From NCBI RefSeq assembly GCF_003584165.1, contig NZ_QXFJ01000009.1, positions 1 through 64,000 of the forward strand: a DNA stretch of 64,000 nucleotides, in the 5' to 3' direction. Below the pieces are notes generated by a model. The model searched no databases, was not told the origin of the DNA, and was given only the letters and a program-made list of their open reading frames with translations. The stretch is from Flagellimonas aequoris. GTDB taxonomy: Bacteria > Bacteroidota > Bacteroidia > Flavobacteriales > Flavobacteriaceae. The position numbers were made by a program, and so were the translations under genes. Every line of letters begins with the position of its first letter. Within the stretch, counting starts at the first letter, position 1. This document shows, one piece after another, positions 16,358 to 25,371 of this stretch.

Positions 16358-19300
16358 TTAGAAAGTAAGTTGTGTGCCCAATGTGATCTGCCGTAGCGGG
16401 GGCAACCGCCCCACCCCGATGAATTCGGGATCGCCCCACTTATAGGAGGTCCATGTCCAAAGGTTCTGCCCCTGGAGGTAGACCCTGCAGTCCATGCCCT
16501 TGGTCAACTTGGAGGGAATCCTATAACTGATCGAGGCTGTTTTCAATCGGACAAAGGAACCATCGGACACAGCCTTGTTACTGCTACTGTATCGGTAAAA
16601 GGCAGATATGGCATCTGCATTATTGCCCGTGGTATACCGTTGTAACGTCGCTCTTTCTCCTACCTCCTGCCATCGATCCAGAACATCCACGGGTCTATTG
16701 TTCATCGAACCGGGGAAACCACCATTGTAGAGATAGTTCCATTGTTGCTGCTTGGTGAACTGGAAAAGAAAATCCAATTCAAATCGGCCAATGCCGATAT
16801 TGTTCGCCAAACCCCCATAAAGATCAGGATCCATATCCACTGTCCATTGTTGGTCGTTGGGCGATGAAATAACACCGTCCCCGTCATTGTCCCTGAATTG
16901 ATAGACTCCCGTAGTGGGGTCCACACCAGTACTGAAATACAGTTTACGTATCCCAAGGGATTTTCCCACCACAAGACTATTGGCGTAGGTAGAGGCCTCC
17001 AGTCCCGGAAAAGAAATCAATTTGTTCTCGGGAAGACTCAGGTTCAGGGAGAGCTGCCACTTTACCCTTGGGGTATGTACCAAACGGGAAGTGACTTCCA
17101 TCTCCACCCCCTTGTTCTGGACAATGGCATCCAAATTGGCCTGGAGACTGGTGAATCCCGTAGTTCCAGGCATGGGAATGCCCACCAATTGATTGGAGGA
17201 TCGGTTGCGATAATAATTGCCCGCCAACAGGATACGGTCCTTCCATAGACCGAGTTCCAGACCGACCTCCAATTTATCATTGCGTTCCCATCCAAAATCG
17301 GGATTGAACAGACGGGTAGGCTGTAGGACACTGACCCCATCATAATTGGTGCCCCCCAAACTATAGGTCTCCCAAAATTGATAGTCCCCGATCTGATCGT
17401 TACCCGTGGTGCCGTAGCTTCCCCTCAATTTACCATAGCTGATCACAGGAAGGGCCTCTTTTATAAAATTCTCCTCCGAGAACAGCCAAGCGGCTCCAAC
17501 GGCCCCAAAGTTGGCAAACTGGTTTCCTGGACCAAACCGGGAGGAACCGTCCCGTCTGGCCGTTAGGTTAAGGATATATTTTTGTAGATAGTTCAGGTTG
17601 ATCCTGCCAAAAATGGCCTGGTACCTGTACTCCATCCCAGAATCCAAATTGACGTTCAGGGTGGTGGCCGCTGATATGTCCCCAAGGAGTTCGTTGCTTG
17701 GAAACCCTTGTGCATAAAGTCCCAATTGATGCTGGTCTTGCTGTTGGAAAGTACTTCCCAACAATACATCCAATTGTAATGGCCCCATACTTCCTTGCCA
17801 TTGCAATTGGGGTTCCACGATCCATGAGCTACGGGACGATGTTCCCCTGTATATCGATGAATATCTGCTATCGGCACCAAAGGCGGGATTATATCTTGTC
17901 GAGGGCAGTACCCTGTTGTCATCCATCCTTGCATCAGTGTACCCCAAGTTCAACTTGGCAGTGACTCCTTTGAGGACAGTATAGGAGGCGGTCCCATTTG
18001 TGGTCAGGGTCTTGGAATTGGAGGAAAAACGGCTCTCCAGATCGGCAAGCGGATTGTTCCAAGTATTGTAGGCCCAGTTCAGTTCCCCATCGTCATCATA
18101 AAGGGCAGGGGCATTGGGTGCCAAGCTTCTTGAAATACGGGTAAGATCTGCTGCGGGGAGATTGTTGTGGTCGACAACGTAGTTTCCAGAGAAGTGGAGT
18201 TTGAAACGTCCATCCTCGGAACTATGGTCCAGATTCAACAATACACTTCCCTTTTGATATCCTGATTCACCGGGAAATACGGTATTCTCCTTTTGGTAAG
18301 TCCCGCTCATCAGATAACGGGTACCATTGCTGCCACCGGATACGGATGCCTGTGCCATGGTCCTGTTCACGGTTCCCCCGATCAGTTCCTTTTGCCAATC
18401 GGTGTACCGGTCCTGATCCCAAGTCCCGTTCACATCATAAGCATTGGCGGGGTAGTCCCCAATGCCATCATTGGCAAAGGCCTCCCTTCTCATCTCCAAG
18501 TACTGTGGTGTGCTCAACAGGTCCATGAACCGGGTGACCCTGCCCAGACTGGTATTAAGGTGGATATTAAGCTCCGCCTTGCCCGACCGACCCTTCTTTG
18601 TGGTGATCAGCACCACCCCGTTGGCGCCTCGGGATCCATAAATGGCGGTGGCATCGGCATCCTTCAGCACCTCGATCTTTTCTATATCCGTGGGATTGAT
18701 ACCGTTGAGCGGGCTAATGGTCCCTCCAAGGATGCCCGAGGTCTGGGAGTAATTGATGGGATCCGAGGCAAAGGGCACCCCATCCACAATATAGAGCGGG
18801 TCGTTTCCTGCACCGATACTGTTCCGTCCCCTGATCTGTATGTCGAACCCTGCCCCTGGCAGGCCCGAGGTCTGGATGACGCTTACCCCTGGCATCCGTC
18901 CCTGTAGGGCGGCCAGTGGATTGGAGACAGGCTGTTTTTCGAATTCGGAAGCCGTTACCTTGCTGATGTTCCCCGTACGTTCCTTTTCAGTAACGGTATA
19001 GTAGCCCGCATTGAGCACCACTTCCCCCAACTGGGTCACATCCTCCTTCAGCATGACAGCAATTTCGTCCCTACCCGAAATGGGCACGGAAAGTGTCTTG
19101 AAGCCGACCATGGAAAAGACCAATACATCGGTAGGAGAAGCTTGAATGGAAAAGGAACCGTCCAAACCGGATATGGTCCCGATATGCTTGGACTCCACCA
19201 TAAGGTTCACCCCGGCCAGGGGGTTCCCCGAAGTATCGGTCACAGTGCCGGAAACGGTGGACTGTGGTGGTTCCAAGCTATGGCCCGCCTGCATTTTGTG

Positions 19301-19378
19301 TGCTAAAAAGGGCACTAAAAAGATATATAGTAGCAGGAACCATGACGTCCTGCAAAAGCATTTTGGTGATTTCTTCAT
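16358..19378 (-). CDS. SusC/RagA-like TonB-dependent transporter
   Basis: A 1006-residue outer-membrane transporter driven by TonB. Order: signal region, a carboxypeptidase-regulatory-like domain (about 38-118, STVSGTVTDTSGNPLAGVNL), a plug with PLAALQGRMPGVSV, IQIRGRNSIG and PLYIVDGVPF, an ADATAIYGSRGANGVVLITTK segment (all SusC hallmarks), then the beta-barrel ending in aromatic residue Phe. First gene of a susC-susD-S9 peptidase operon. The peptidase partner makes oligopeptides a likelier cargo than glycans, because no glycoside hydrolase or sulfatase is near. No matching -7 box was found on its strand in the 300 bases upstream, and no regulator is adjacent. Confidence 0.94.
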   Translation of the reverse strand: MKKSPKCFCRTSWFLLLYIFLVPFLAHKMQAGHSLEPPQSTVSGTVTDTSGNPLAGVNLMVESKHIGTISGLDGSFSIQASPTDVLVFSMVGFKTLSVPISGRDEIAVMLKEDVTQLGEVVLNAGYYTVTEKERTGNISKVTASEFEKQPVSNPLAALQGRMPGVSVIQTSGLPGAGFDIQIRGRNSIGAGNDPLYIVDGVPFASDPINYSQTSGILGGTISPLNGINPTDIEKIEVLKDADATAIYGSRGANGVVLITTKKGRSGKAELNIHLNTSLGRVTRFMDLLSTPQYLEMRREAFANDGIGDYPANAYDVNGTWDQDRYTDWQKELIGGTVNRTMAQASVSGGSNGTRYLMSGTYQKENTVFPGESGYQKGSVLLNLDHSSEDGRFKLHFSGNYVVDHNNLPAADLTRISRSLAPNAPALYDDDGELNWAYNTWNNPLADLESRFSSNSKTLTTNGTASYTVLKGVTAKLNLGYTDARMDDNRVLPSTRYNPAFGADSRYSSIYRGTSSRSSWIVEPQLQWQGSMGPLQLDVLLGSTFQQQDQHQLGLYAQGFPSNELLGDISAATTLNVNLDSGMEYRYQAIFGRINLNYLQKYILNLTARRDGSSRFGPGNQFANFGAVGAAWLFSEENFIKEALPVISYGKLRGSYGTTGNDQIGDYQFWETYSLGGTNYDGVSVLQPTRLFNPDFGWERNDKLEVGLELGLWKDRILLAGNYYRNRSSNQLVGIPMPGTTGFTSLQANLDAIVQNKGVEMEVTSRLVHTPRVKWQLSLNLSLPENKLISFPGLEASTYANSLVVGKSLGIRKLYFSTGVDPTTGVYQFRDNDGDGVISSPNDQQWTVDMDPDLYGGLANNIGIGRFELDFLFQFTKQQQWNYLYNGGFPGSMNNRPVDVLDRWQEVGERATLQRYTTGNNADAISAFYRYSSSNKAVSDGSFVRLKTASISYRIPSKLTKGMDCRVYLQGQNLWTWTSYKWGDPEFIGVGRLPPLRQITLGTQLTF

Positions 19379-19753
19379 TGTGTTGAGTTCGTTTGATTAA
19401 AGTGTTGGTTTGTATTCCACTGTCCAAAAAGTCAGCATAAAGCCGTAACTCCCAGAGGGACATCAAGGTCCGGACATAGGCCATCCCGCCCAAGTACAAA
19501 ATGCAGTTGGAAATAGGGTTCCTTAATGAATAATGACTATGATCTCGCGATATGGCCGGTTGTCCAAAAAGTGTAATCGTAGATTATGGGACAAAGAGTT
19601 ATCGTGGGCCGGAAAAAATCTATCGTGTATCCCATAAATATAGCCTTAGGGATTAAATGGGACTCTTTGGTTTGATTGGGTATAAACGTTCAGCAACCGA
19701 AGGCCCATCGGAAAAGAAGCCAATGCCATGGATGATGGTTGTGCAAAATAAAA

Positions 19754-19794
19754 AACTCGTTTTCATATCGATTAATTGAAAACGAGTCTCTTTT
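19754..19794 (-). terminator. Rho-independent terminator, minus strand
   Basis: An 11-base-pair stem (AACTCGTTTTCA / TGAAAACGAGT) with an 11-base loop. Read on the minus strand it is followed by a long T-rich run, so it would end a transcript coming from about 20000. No protein gene is seen there, which points to a non-coding transcript over the hairpin at 19814-19896. Confidence 0.6.
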
Positions 19795-19813
19795 AGTATA
19801 TAGAGCCCTAAAA

Positions 19814-19896
19814 CTATAGCAGGGCCCTATCAACCGCACCGCAAGGTTCCGACGCCTATCAGAAACGGAATTACGATAGGGCCCTCGGTGCTATAG
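19814..19896 (-). ncRNA. Candidate structured RNA (nested hairpin)
   Basis: Outer arms CTATAGCA and TGCTATAG (8 pairs), then GGGCCCTATC and GATAGGGCCC (10 pairs) after a four-base bulge, then an inner GGTTCCG / CGGAATT stem with two wobble pairs. This fold is GC-rich inside otherwise AT-rich DNA. A minus-strand terminator lies 20 bases on. Strand and transcription are inferred; it could instead be a small non-autonomous repeat. Confidence 0.4.
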
Positions 19897-20117
19897 CGGT
19901 ACGAATGTACACAAAATATCACCTCGGGCATTAACCTACCGTCTCGCTCTGATTTACAAATTGTCGGAATTCGCAGTCGAGACTCTTTTGTTAACACCTG
20001 ATTTTCGAATCTATTCAAGATATAGTTTGTTATATATCAATTATAAATAGATTTTCACATACAATATTAGTAAAAATATTTTATTTTTTCTTATAATTAT
20101 TATATATATTCTGATTT

Positions 20118-20138
20118 ATATCACATATAATGTGATAT
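20118..20138. promoter_or_regulatory. Palindromic operator candidate upstream of 20203
   Basis: A perfect inverted repeat with nine-base arms (ATATCACAT / ATGTGATAT) and three bases between them, 64 bases before the gene. TCACA/TGTGA half-sites are typical of dimeric HTH regulators. It could control the downstream small gene, possibly by self-regulation. Confidence 0.45.
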
Positions 20139-20202
20139 TTGATTGATTGTGAACAGCATAGAGTGATCTTAGATTCAATTTTAAGAAATCAATCATGCTA
20201 TT

Positions 20203-20574
20203 ATGGTTAAAAAAACAGATAAATCAGAAGAAAAAAACTCAGCCAAGTTCGAGAAAAGAGTAAATCCATATACTCTGCTAGAATCTCTTAGAAATCTTAA
20301 GTCTCGCTTTGCGACCGGGGATGTGCAATCTATGAAAGAGGTTTCCGGTGCCTATGCTACTGGAATGCCTTTTGCGTTGGGCATAAGCTATGAAACAATG
20401 ATTAATCGCTATCACGATCCTAGGAAGTTAACACTGGAAGATATACTGAACACTGCTGACATTACAAGTACAGAATATGAAACAGTAATGAATGTTGCGG
20501 TACGGGAGGCTATAAAGAACCACACCAAAAGGGATATTTCAAAACTTTTACCAAAAGATGAGGGAAACCATTAA
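20203..20574 (+). CDS. Small HTH-like protein of unknown function
   Basis: A 123-residue protein with a Lys-rich N-terminus and no signal or membrane segment. Residues about 40-95 (SMKEVSGAYATGMPFALGIS; YHDPRKLTLEDILNTADI) read like the compact helix-turn-helix proteins common in Bacteroidota, in which a short region including LGI is followed by a basic patch and a second helix pair. I do not recognise a named family. It stands alone behind an AT-rich region with a palindrome, and the next gene is on the other strand. A DNA-binding regulator is likely but not shown. Confidence 0.6.
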   Translation: MVKKTDKSEEKNSAKFEKRVNPYTLLESLRNLKSRFATGDVQSMKEVSGAYATGMPFALGISYETMINRYHDPRKLTLEDILNTADITSTEYETVMNVAVREAIKNHTKRDISKLLPKDEGNH

Positions 20575-20999
20575 AGAACATCCCTTAGACCTAAATCTAT
20601 ATTAAAACCTACAAAAGATATTGTCCAAATTTCCAGAAACATGGCAGGCTTCAAACGGTTATTTAATCGATTTTTTTGAATGCTCCAATTACTCGAGAAT
20701 TCTAATCTAAAATTCTTATAATTCCGTTCGCACTCACCATTAAACTTTCCTTAAGAACAAGATTACGACACCCAAAATCTCAAATTATTTTGTGGTATTC
20801 TTGATAGTGGCAATTTCTTTAGGGCACACAAGTCCCAATAATAAATCTTTCCCATGAGGAGCATATACAAAAGAAAAAGAGGCGTTATGCCACTTTTATA
20901 TAAGGGCAAAATACAATTGGTAACAAAGCGCAGTAAAAAATTGGTCCCGTAACCAAAAATTAAAGATTTGCAGCTCCCCAACAGACGGGTTACCATTCT
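20575..20999. other. Non-coding interval, nothing recognised
   Basis: Between two convergent genes. A 77-codon minus-strand frame in it (20763-20996) is hydrophobic but has no plausible domain; I see no other feature. Confidence 0.5.
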
Positions 21000-22583
21000 T
21001 TACTCCTGATTTGACCTTAAGGGTGGGTTCATCCAAAATATGGTTTCCTTTTCCCCAGAAACCGCTTTGCTACTGAAAATCGGTTTATCGTCCGGCATAA
21101 ACTCTCCGTTAAAGGGAACCATTTTTCCCTTGTTGATGTTCTGCACAAAGAATTCCCTGTATTGTTCATAATCCTTCGTGTGGACCGCGTTGATAAGCTC
21201 CCCTTGCAAATTGCGAACATCCTTCAACTCAATTTCAAGCAACTTATTGAGGGAATCTCCCCGAGTATCCATTTCTTTCAGGGTGGTGACCATATCCTTC
21301 AACTCATCTTCATCCATCCGTGGATATAGCAGTACCGAATTTCCTTCTTTTTCCATCAACCTAAAGCTTAACCTCTTCCCCTTGTATCTTATATTATAGG
21401 TCCTCTGTTCCAACGCAGATCTGGTCTCTGGCTCCGTGTTGAAATTCACCGCCAGACATTTTCTGTTGATGTCCATGACCACATCTTCCACAATAAAAGC
21501 AGGTGGTAACCGCAGCTCAAATGTGTTGTGGAAGGAAATATAGTTCAAGTACATTTGGTCATCCTTTTTTCTGTACTCCAAAACCACTTCAAAAATCAAT
21601 TGGTTGCCCATAAACTGGTTTCCTTTTTTCTCGGTCTCCCTTGTCACGTTCTTGTTGAACAGTGCATATTCCATTTTATAAATGGAAAAATCGAATTGGG
21701 ACACATATAGTTTGCCTGTTGCAAGATTATCCTGGCAGTTCCGTTTAAACTCGATCACATATAAGGGTTCCCCATCAAAATTTATGGGATCCATCTTGGA
21801 GAAGGTATGATGGGGGATGAAATCGATTTGCAACACGTTCACAAAATCATAGGAATCCACCAGATAGTTTCTGATGGCATCATGGACCCTTAGAATGGTG
21901 AACTCGTTCCCTCCATAGGGTTTTAAAAAGGCCTTCTCTATCATTTTTTGGCCCGTTCGGTAATCATAGCTTTGGCGGGCAAGGGTATCCACTTTAAAAG
22001 TCTTGTTGATTCGTTGGTCGTACATCTGGACCTTTGTAGCGGTTCTATCCATACTGTGGAAACCAGGGTCAAAAACCTCCAATATGGCCTCGTTGAGGTT
22101 GATGTAGTTTCCTTCATCCACTTGATAGTCCCGATAATATCCCACCAACGAAAAGGGTGCGTTTGGATAGTTTTTCGGAATGTTCTCTATTGCCTTTTTT
22201 ACAATTTCTTGGGCCCCATAACGTTTGGTACGTTTTCCAATGACCACGGTCTCATCCAAGTTGAAGATTTCCTCTTTCACCGAAATGATGTTCACTTGAT
22301 CCACATTCAGGTCGGACAGCTTTACTTCCAAGGTCCTGTACCCCAAACAGGAAATTTCGAGGACATCGCCCAAATCCAAATATTCATCCGGAACAACAAA
22401 ACTGCCATCTGCATTGGTGATGACCCCTACCGATTTTCCTTTAAGCCTTACCGTGGCAAAAACAACAGGTTCCCTTGTTGCCTCATCAACGAGCTTCCCT
22501 GTGATGAAATTTTTCTCTTGGGAAAAGAGCCCTAATGGCGCATACAGCATTAAGACAAGAAGGATAAGTTTTTTTAGATTCAT
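21000..22583 (-). CDS. Secreted protein with carboxypeptidase-regulatory-like domain
   Basis: A 527-residue exported protein: signal peptide (LILLVLMLYAPLGLFSQ) then a CarboxypepD_reg-like beta-sandwich at about 25-110 (ITGKLVDEATREPVVFATVR; TNADGSFVVP) of the kind that precedes TonB plugs, and about 400 residues of unrecognised mainly beta sequence with GLAKYVIEFKRN-like strands. There is no barrel or plug, so it is not a TonB receptor. It follows the S41 peptidase gene by eight bases on the same strand, so the two probably form one transcript. Role unknown; likely at the outer membrane or cell surface. Confidence 0.75.
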   Translation of the reverse strand: MNLKKLILLVLMLYAPLGLFSQEKNFITGKLVDEATREPVVFATVRLKGKSVGVITNADGSFVVPDEYLDLGDVLEISCLGYRTLEVKLSDLNVDQVNIISVKEEIFNLDETVVIGKRTKRYGAQEIVKKAIENIPKNYPNAPFSLVGYYRDYQVDEGNYINLNEAILEVFDPGFHSMDRTATKVQMYDQRINKTFKVDTLARQSYDYRTGQKMIEKAFLKPYGGNEFTILRVHDAIRNYLVDSYDFVNVLQIDFIPHHTFSKMDPINFDGEPLYVIEFKRNCQDNLATGKLYVSQFDFSIYKMEYALFNKNVTRETEKKGNQFMGNQLIFEVVLEYRKKDDQMYLNYISFHNTFELRLPPAFIVEDVVMDINRKCLAVNFNTEPETRSALEQRTYNIRYKGKRLSFRLMEKEGNSVLLYPRMDEDELKDMVTTLKEMDTRGDSLNKLLEIELKDVRNLQGELINAVHTKDYEQYREFFVQNINKGKMVPFNGEFMPDDKPIFSSKAVSGEKETIFWMNPPLRSNQE

Positions 22584-22591
22584 AATTCATT

Positions 22592-24226
22592 TTATGATTT
22601 TGCCAATTCCAGTGCTTTTTCCAACACCTCATCCCTGCCATCCCTCAACCCTTGAATAGTGGGACGTACCTCCACGTCGACTTTTACCCCTTTACGCTGT
22701 GTCTCGGTACTATCAGGATAAAAAATGCCAATACCCGATATGGTGGTTTTTATTCCGCCTCCCAATTCCAATGTGGAAACATTCCCATCGGCACCCGCTG
22801 TTTGACTGCCAACCGTTATCACATTGTTTGAAGTTTGCAATGCCATCGTCGTAAACTCGGCATGGCTCTGGGTAATTTCGTTCACCAAAAGGATGATCTT
22901 CCCTGCATAGTACTCATTGTTTTTTGGATTTCCACATTGCATTCCTTCACGCCATTTAAATCTTCCGGGATAGTCAAGATCAGGTTGTATCACCTTGAAA
23001 AAATCCCTTTTTTCGGGAACTAGGTAAGATGCAATAAGGTACAAGGTTCCTTTGGGATAATTTCTAATATCAAAAATAATGGCCTTGGTATTCAGAAGCT
23101 CTTCCATCATTTCCGCAACATCATCATGGGTTAATTTACCCATATCCACATAACCCAAATTTCCATTCAACACTTTCCATTTATCTGGCTGTTTTGGCAA
23201 AATATCACTGACCACATAATTTTGAACATCAACGTTCATCACTTCCCCATCCCTTTGAAAGGTTATTTTTTTGGTGGATGGTTCCGTGGAGCGGATGATT
23301 TCATATCCCAAATTTCTAAACTTACTGGCTGGATTGGACCCCCATACAAAATCCATATGGTTTTGGATCATATTTTCGACGGTCACATCATCCACGGCAA
23401 GAATAACATCGCCTCTTTTTATTGGCGATTGTTGGGCCAAAGAATCATTATAAAAACCCCTTACCACCAATTGTTCATCAATAAATTGGGTTTTCATGTT
23501 TGGGTAATAGTAATTGTTTTGCGAAGCAGTGAATCCGCCATGGGCATCATCTATTTTAACAATCATTTGTAATAAGGCATCATGGAAATCCTGCTCAGAA
23601 CGGGCAGTTTCTAATTTTGCAATGGTTTCCAACAACACCGTGTCCCACGGCTGATCCGTTTGGTATTTATAGGGAAAGAAGTATTCCACATAATTCCAAT
23701 ATTTGAAAGCAATCAACAACCTCATATCTGGATTGGACCAATCCAGATTCTTATATTCCGGCTCATTTTTTAAAGCAATATTGCCCACTTGTTTGTAGGG
23801 AGCATATACATAGTGTTGCTTCCCTTGAAATCTGTTTTGCTCAATAAACTTAAGTTTATCCGAGAGTTGAGAAGTAAAAGTATCCGGGTTGTTAAACCAA
23901 GAGAGATCGAAGTTCTTATCAAAATATGTTTCATCGCTATTCTTGTCACACTTTTTACATGGGGGGACTTCTCCAAGTCCGGCAATCCAATTCAAATAGA
24001 TTTCTGATAATGCCTCCTTACTATCGGCTGACTTTACCTTGGGTAATATTTCTAAGAGTTGGTTGTCCCAATCAAATTTTCCATCGGCCACCTGAGGATG
24101 GTAGTATTTTAGAAAGCCCCAAATTTTTGCAGTCGAGGCCAATTTTTCGGTTTCAGAAATCTGTTGGGGTTTGGCGATTCCTTGAAATGTCAACAATAAA
24201 AATAAGAACAGTAAGTGTTTAGACAT
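22592..24226 (-). CDS. S41-family (tail-specific protease-like) peptidase
   Basis: A 544-residue exported peptidase with signal peptide (LLFLFLLLTFQGIAKPQ). An N-terminal helical region has a CKKCDKN cysteine pair at about 78, a central PDZ-like stretch (SPIKRGDVILAVDDVTVENM, about 270) and the C-terminal S41 core with an IIFDIRNYPKGT segment and the nucleophile region ITQSHAEF. The Lys expected after the nucleophile in the CtpA subgroup is not evident (GSQTAGADG), so it fits the tricorn-type subgroup better. It likely cleaves unfolded or short periplasmic proteins. First gene of a two-gene unit with the downstream CarboxypepD_reg protein. Confidence 0.85.
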   Translation of the reverse strand: MSKHLLFLFLLLTFQGIAKPQQISETEKLASTAKIWGFLKYYHPQVADGKFDWDNQLLEILPKVKSADSKEALSEIYLNWIAGLGEVPPCKKCDKNSDETYFDKNFDLSWFNNPDTFTSQLSDKLKFIEQNRFQGKQHYVYAPYKQVGNIALKNEPEYKNLDWSNPDMRLLIAFKYWNYVEYFFPYKYQTDQPWDTVLLETIAKLETARSEQDFHDALLQMIVKIDDAHGGFTASQNNYYYPNMKTQFIDEQLVVRGFYNDSLAQQSPIKRGDVILAVDDVTVENMIQNHMDFVWGSNPASKFRNLGYEIIRSTEPSTKKITFQRDGEVMNVDVQNYVVSDILPKQPDKWKVLNGNLGYVDMGKLTHDDVAEMMEELLNTKAIIFDIRNYPKGTLYLIASYLVPEKRDFFKVIQPDLDYPGRFKWREGMQCGNPKNNEYYAGKIILLVNEITQSHAEFTTMALQTSNNVITVGSQTAGADGNVSTLELGGGIKTTISGIGIFYPDSTETQRKGVKVDVEVRPTIQGLRDGRDEVLEKALELAKS

Positions 24227-24428
24227 GTTGGATGGATTAGTGGTTCGGATTAAATATAACCATCTTTATTACAGCCGATTAAACACCTATTCAACTTTAA
24301 GAACAATTAACGAAATCTTATGGAACTTTAAGTTTCCATTAATACTTCGTCCCTACATCAGAAGATTACATATCTGTTAGTATAGAAGCATCCCACAAAC
24401 GTTATAAAAAACATAAAACCCAGCAAAA

Positions 24429-24460
24429 TTGGGATTTACGGGCCATTTGCCCTATCTTTG
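24429..24460 (+). promoter_or_regulatory. Bacteroidota sigma-A promoter of the proline operon
   Basis: A -33 TTG (24429-24431) and a -7 TATCTTTG (24453-24460) with 21 bases between, a full match to the Bacteroidota consensus TTG / TAnnTTTG. It reads into the GNAT-rpsU-proC-proB-proA unit and leaves a roughly 220-base leader. The 180 bases before it show no gene. Confidence 0.75.
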
Positions 24461-24465
24461 CAGCG

Positions 24466-24567
24466 ATGAAAATCAAACTCCACGAGAGAAAAAATAGCAG
24501 GATCCTTAGTTTTGAATATCTGGTTTTTCGTAACCAACCGGACAAATTCATCCCACCTACCCTTTGA
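24466..24567 (+). CDS. Possible leader peptide with proline codons
   Basis: A 33-codon frame beginning just downstream of the promoter and read in the leader of the proline-biosynthesis unit. Its last 11 codons include three prolines (NQPDKFIPPTL). Leader peptides rich in the end-product amino acid control some amino-acid operons by attenuation in other bacteria, but I see no clear terminator-antiterminator after it. The frame may be chance. Confidence 0.25.
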   Translation: MKIKLHERKNSRILSFEYLVFRNQPDKFIPPTL

Positions 24568-24693
24568 CCAACTGCCCTTTTCGGGTACCCTTGCGATGTA
24601 AAACATCCACGATTTTTGTGGCGGTTGAACAGCGTCGCCCCCATTGTCACCAGTAACTAAAATCCAAAAATCGCTATCGTACAACAAAAGATC

Positions 24694-25137
24694 ATGGTAA
24701 TCAAGACCTATGATGCCTATACACGGCTCTCCACCATGGAGGCCAATCGGTTCACCAACTTCCTTTTTGAGCACCAAGAGGGAAAAAAAGCCACCAAAAC
24801 GGCCATAAGAAAAGCCATCCAATATTCCACCAAGGACATACCGGGCTTGGGCGGTTATGTGTTCTCCATGGAAGAAAAGGAAGAAATCCTGGGACTGGCC
24901 GTGGTAAACAAAACAGGCATGGGCGATTACATCCCGGAAAACTTTTTGGTGTTCTTCGTGGTGCACCGTAACCATAGGGACCAAGGCATTGAACAAAAAT
25001 TGCTGGAGTACACCCTTCAGTATTGCAAAGGGGATGTGGCCATCCATATCACTGGCGAGAACCAGTGTCCCAACAAACAGTTTTTTGAAGAATATGGGTT
25101 CAACGAGACCCACACGGAAATGAGATTGAACAGATAA
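24694..25137 (+). CDS. GNAT-like N-acetyltransferase
   Basis: A 147-residue protein with the fold signature of GNAT acetyltransferases: a central strand FLVFFVVHRNHRDQGIEQKL with the acetyl-CoA loop RNHRDQGI in the place of the R/Q-x-x-G-x-G/A motif, and a C-terminal NKQFFEEYGFNETHTEMRL typical of the family. It should transfer an acetyl group from acetyl-CoA to an amine; the substrate is not indicated. It leads the operon before the bS21-like gene (8 bases apart). ATG at 24694 gives MVIKTYDAYTRLS. Confidence 0.75.
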   Translation: MVIKTYDAYTRLSTMEANRFTNFLFEHQEGKKATKTAIRKAIQYSTKDIPGLGGYVFSMEEKEEILGLAVVNKTGMGDYIPENFLVFFVVHRNHRDQGIEQKLLEYTLQYCKGDVAIHITGENQCPNKQFFEEYGFNETHTEMRLNR

Positions 25138-25145
25138 ACATACAT

Positions 25146-25343
25146 ATGCTAAAAATTGAAGTAAAACCTGGAGAAAGTATCGAAAGAGCCCTCAAGCGCT
25201 ACAAAAGAAAATATAGGAATACAAAGCGCTTGGAGCAAATTCGGGACCGTCAGGAATACACCAAAAAATCAGTGGAAAAAAGAAAAACAAAGAAAAAAGC
25301 TCAATACAAGGAAAAATACCTGAGGGATCAGGAAAACAGTTAA
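25146..25343 (+). CDS. rpsU: Divergent ribosomal protein bS21
   Basis: A 65-residue, strongly basic bS21-family protein. The signature VKPGESIERALKRYKRK matches the bS21 start (VKEGENIDRALKRYKRK in Bacteroidota), and the C-terminus is a Lys/Arg helix. It differs from the usual flavobacterial form in the middle (NTKRLEQIRDRQEYTKKS), so it may be a paralogue rather than the housekeeping copy. bS21 sits by the 3' end of 16S rRNA and, in Flavobacterium, helps hide the anti-Shine-Dalgarno; a variant could change which mRNAs are translated. It sits between a GNAT gene and a small CxxC gene, upstream of proC. Confidence 0.8.
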   Translation: MLKIEVKPGESIERALKRYKRKYRNTKRLEQIRDRQEYTKKSVEKRKTKKKAQYKEKYLRDQENS

Positions 25344-25371
25344 ACACAAACCTATTATCAACAACAACAAA

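Larger units (their letters stand above)
19379..20202. other. Non-coding region with structured sequence
   Basis: No convincing gene in these 824 bases. They contain the upstream region of the susC operon, a hairpin terminator (19754-19794), a complex hairpin (19814-19896), then a very AT-rich stretch (about 20030-20140) ending with a palindrome next to the small gene at 20203. A 62-codon minus-strand open frame across the hairpin looks incidental. Confidence 0.6.

Noticed and set aside
19830-20018. 62-codon minus-strand frame
   Set aside because: It lies across a strongly paired hairpin; its sequence shows no protein-like pattern, so the structured DNA explains it.
20763-20996. 77-codon hydrophobic minus-strand frame
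   Set aside because: No plausible signal, domain or neighbour; composition is that of non-coding AT-rich DNA.
24402-24650. 82-codon minus-strand frame over the proline leader
   Set aside because: It runs against a consensus promoter and overlaps a longer shadow frame of the GNAT gene.
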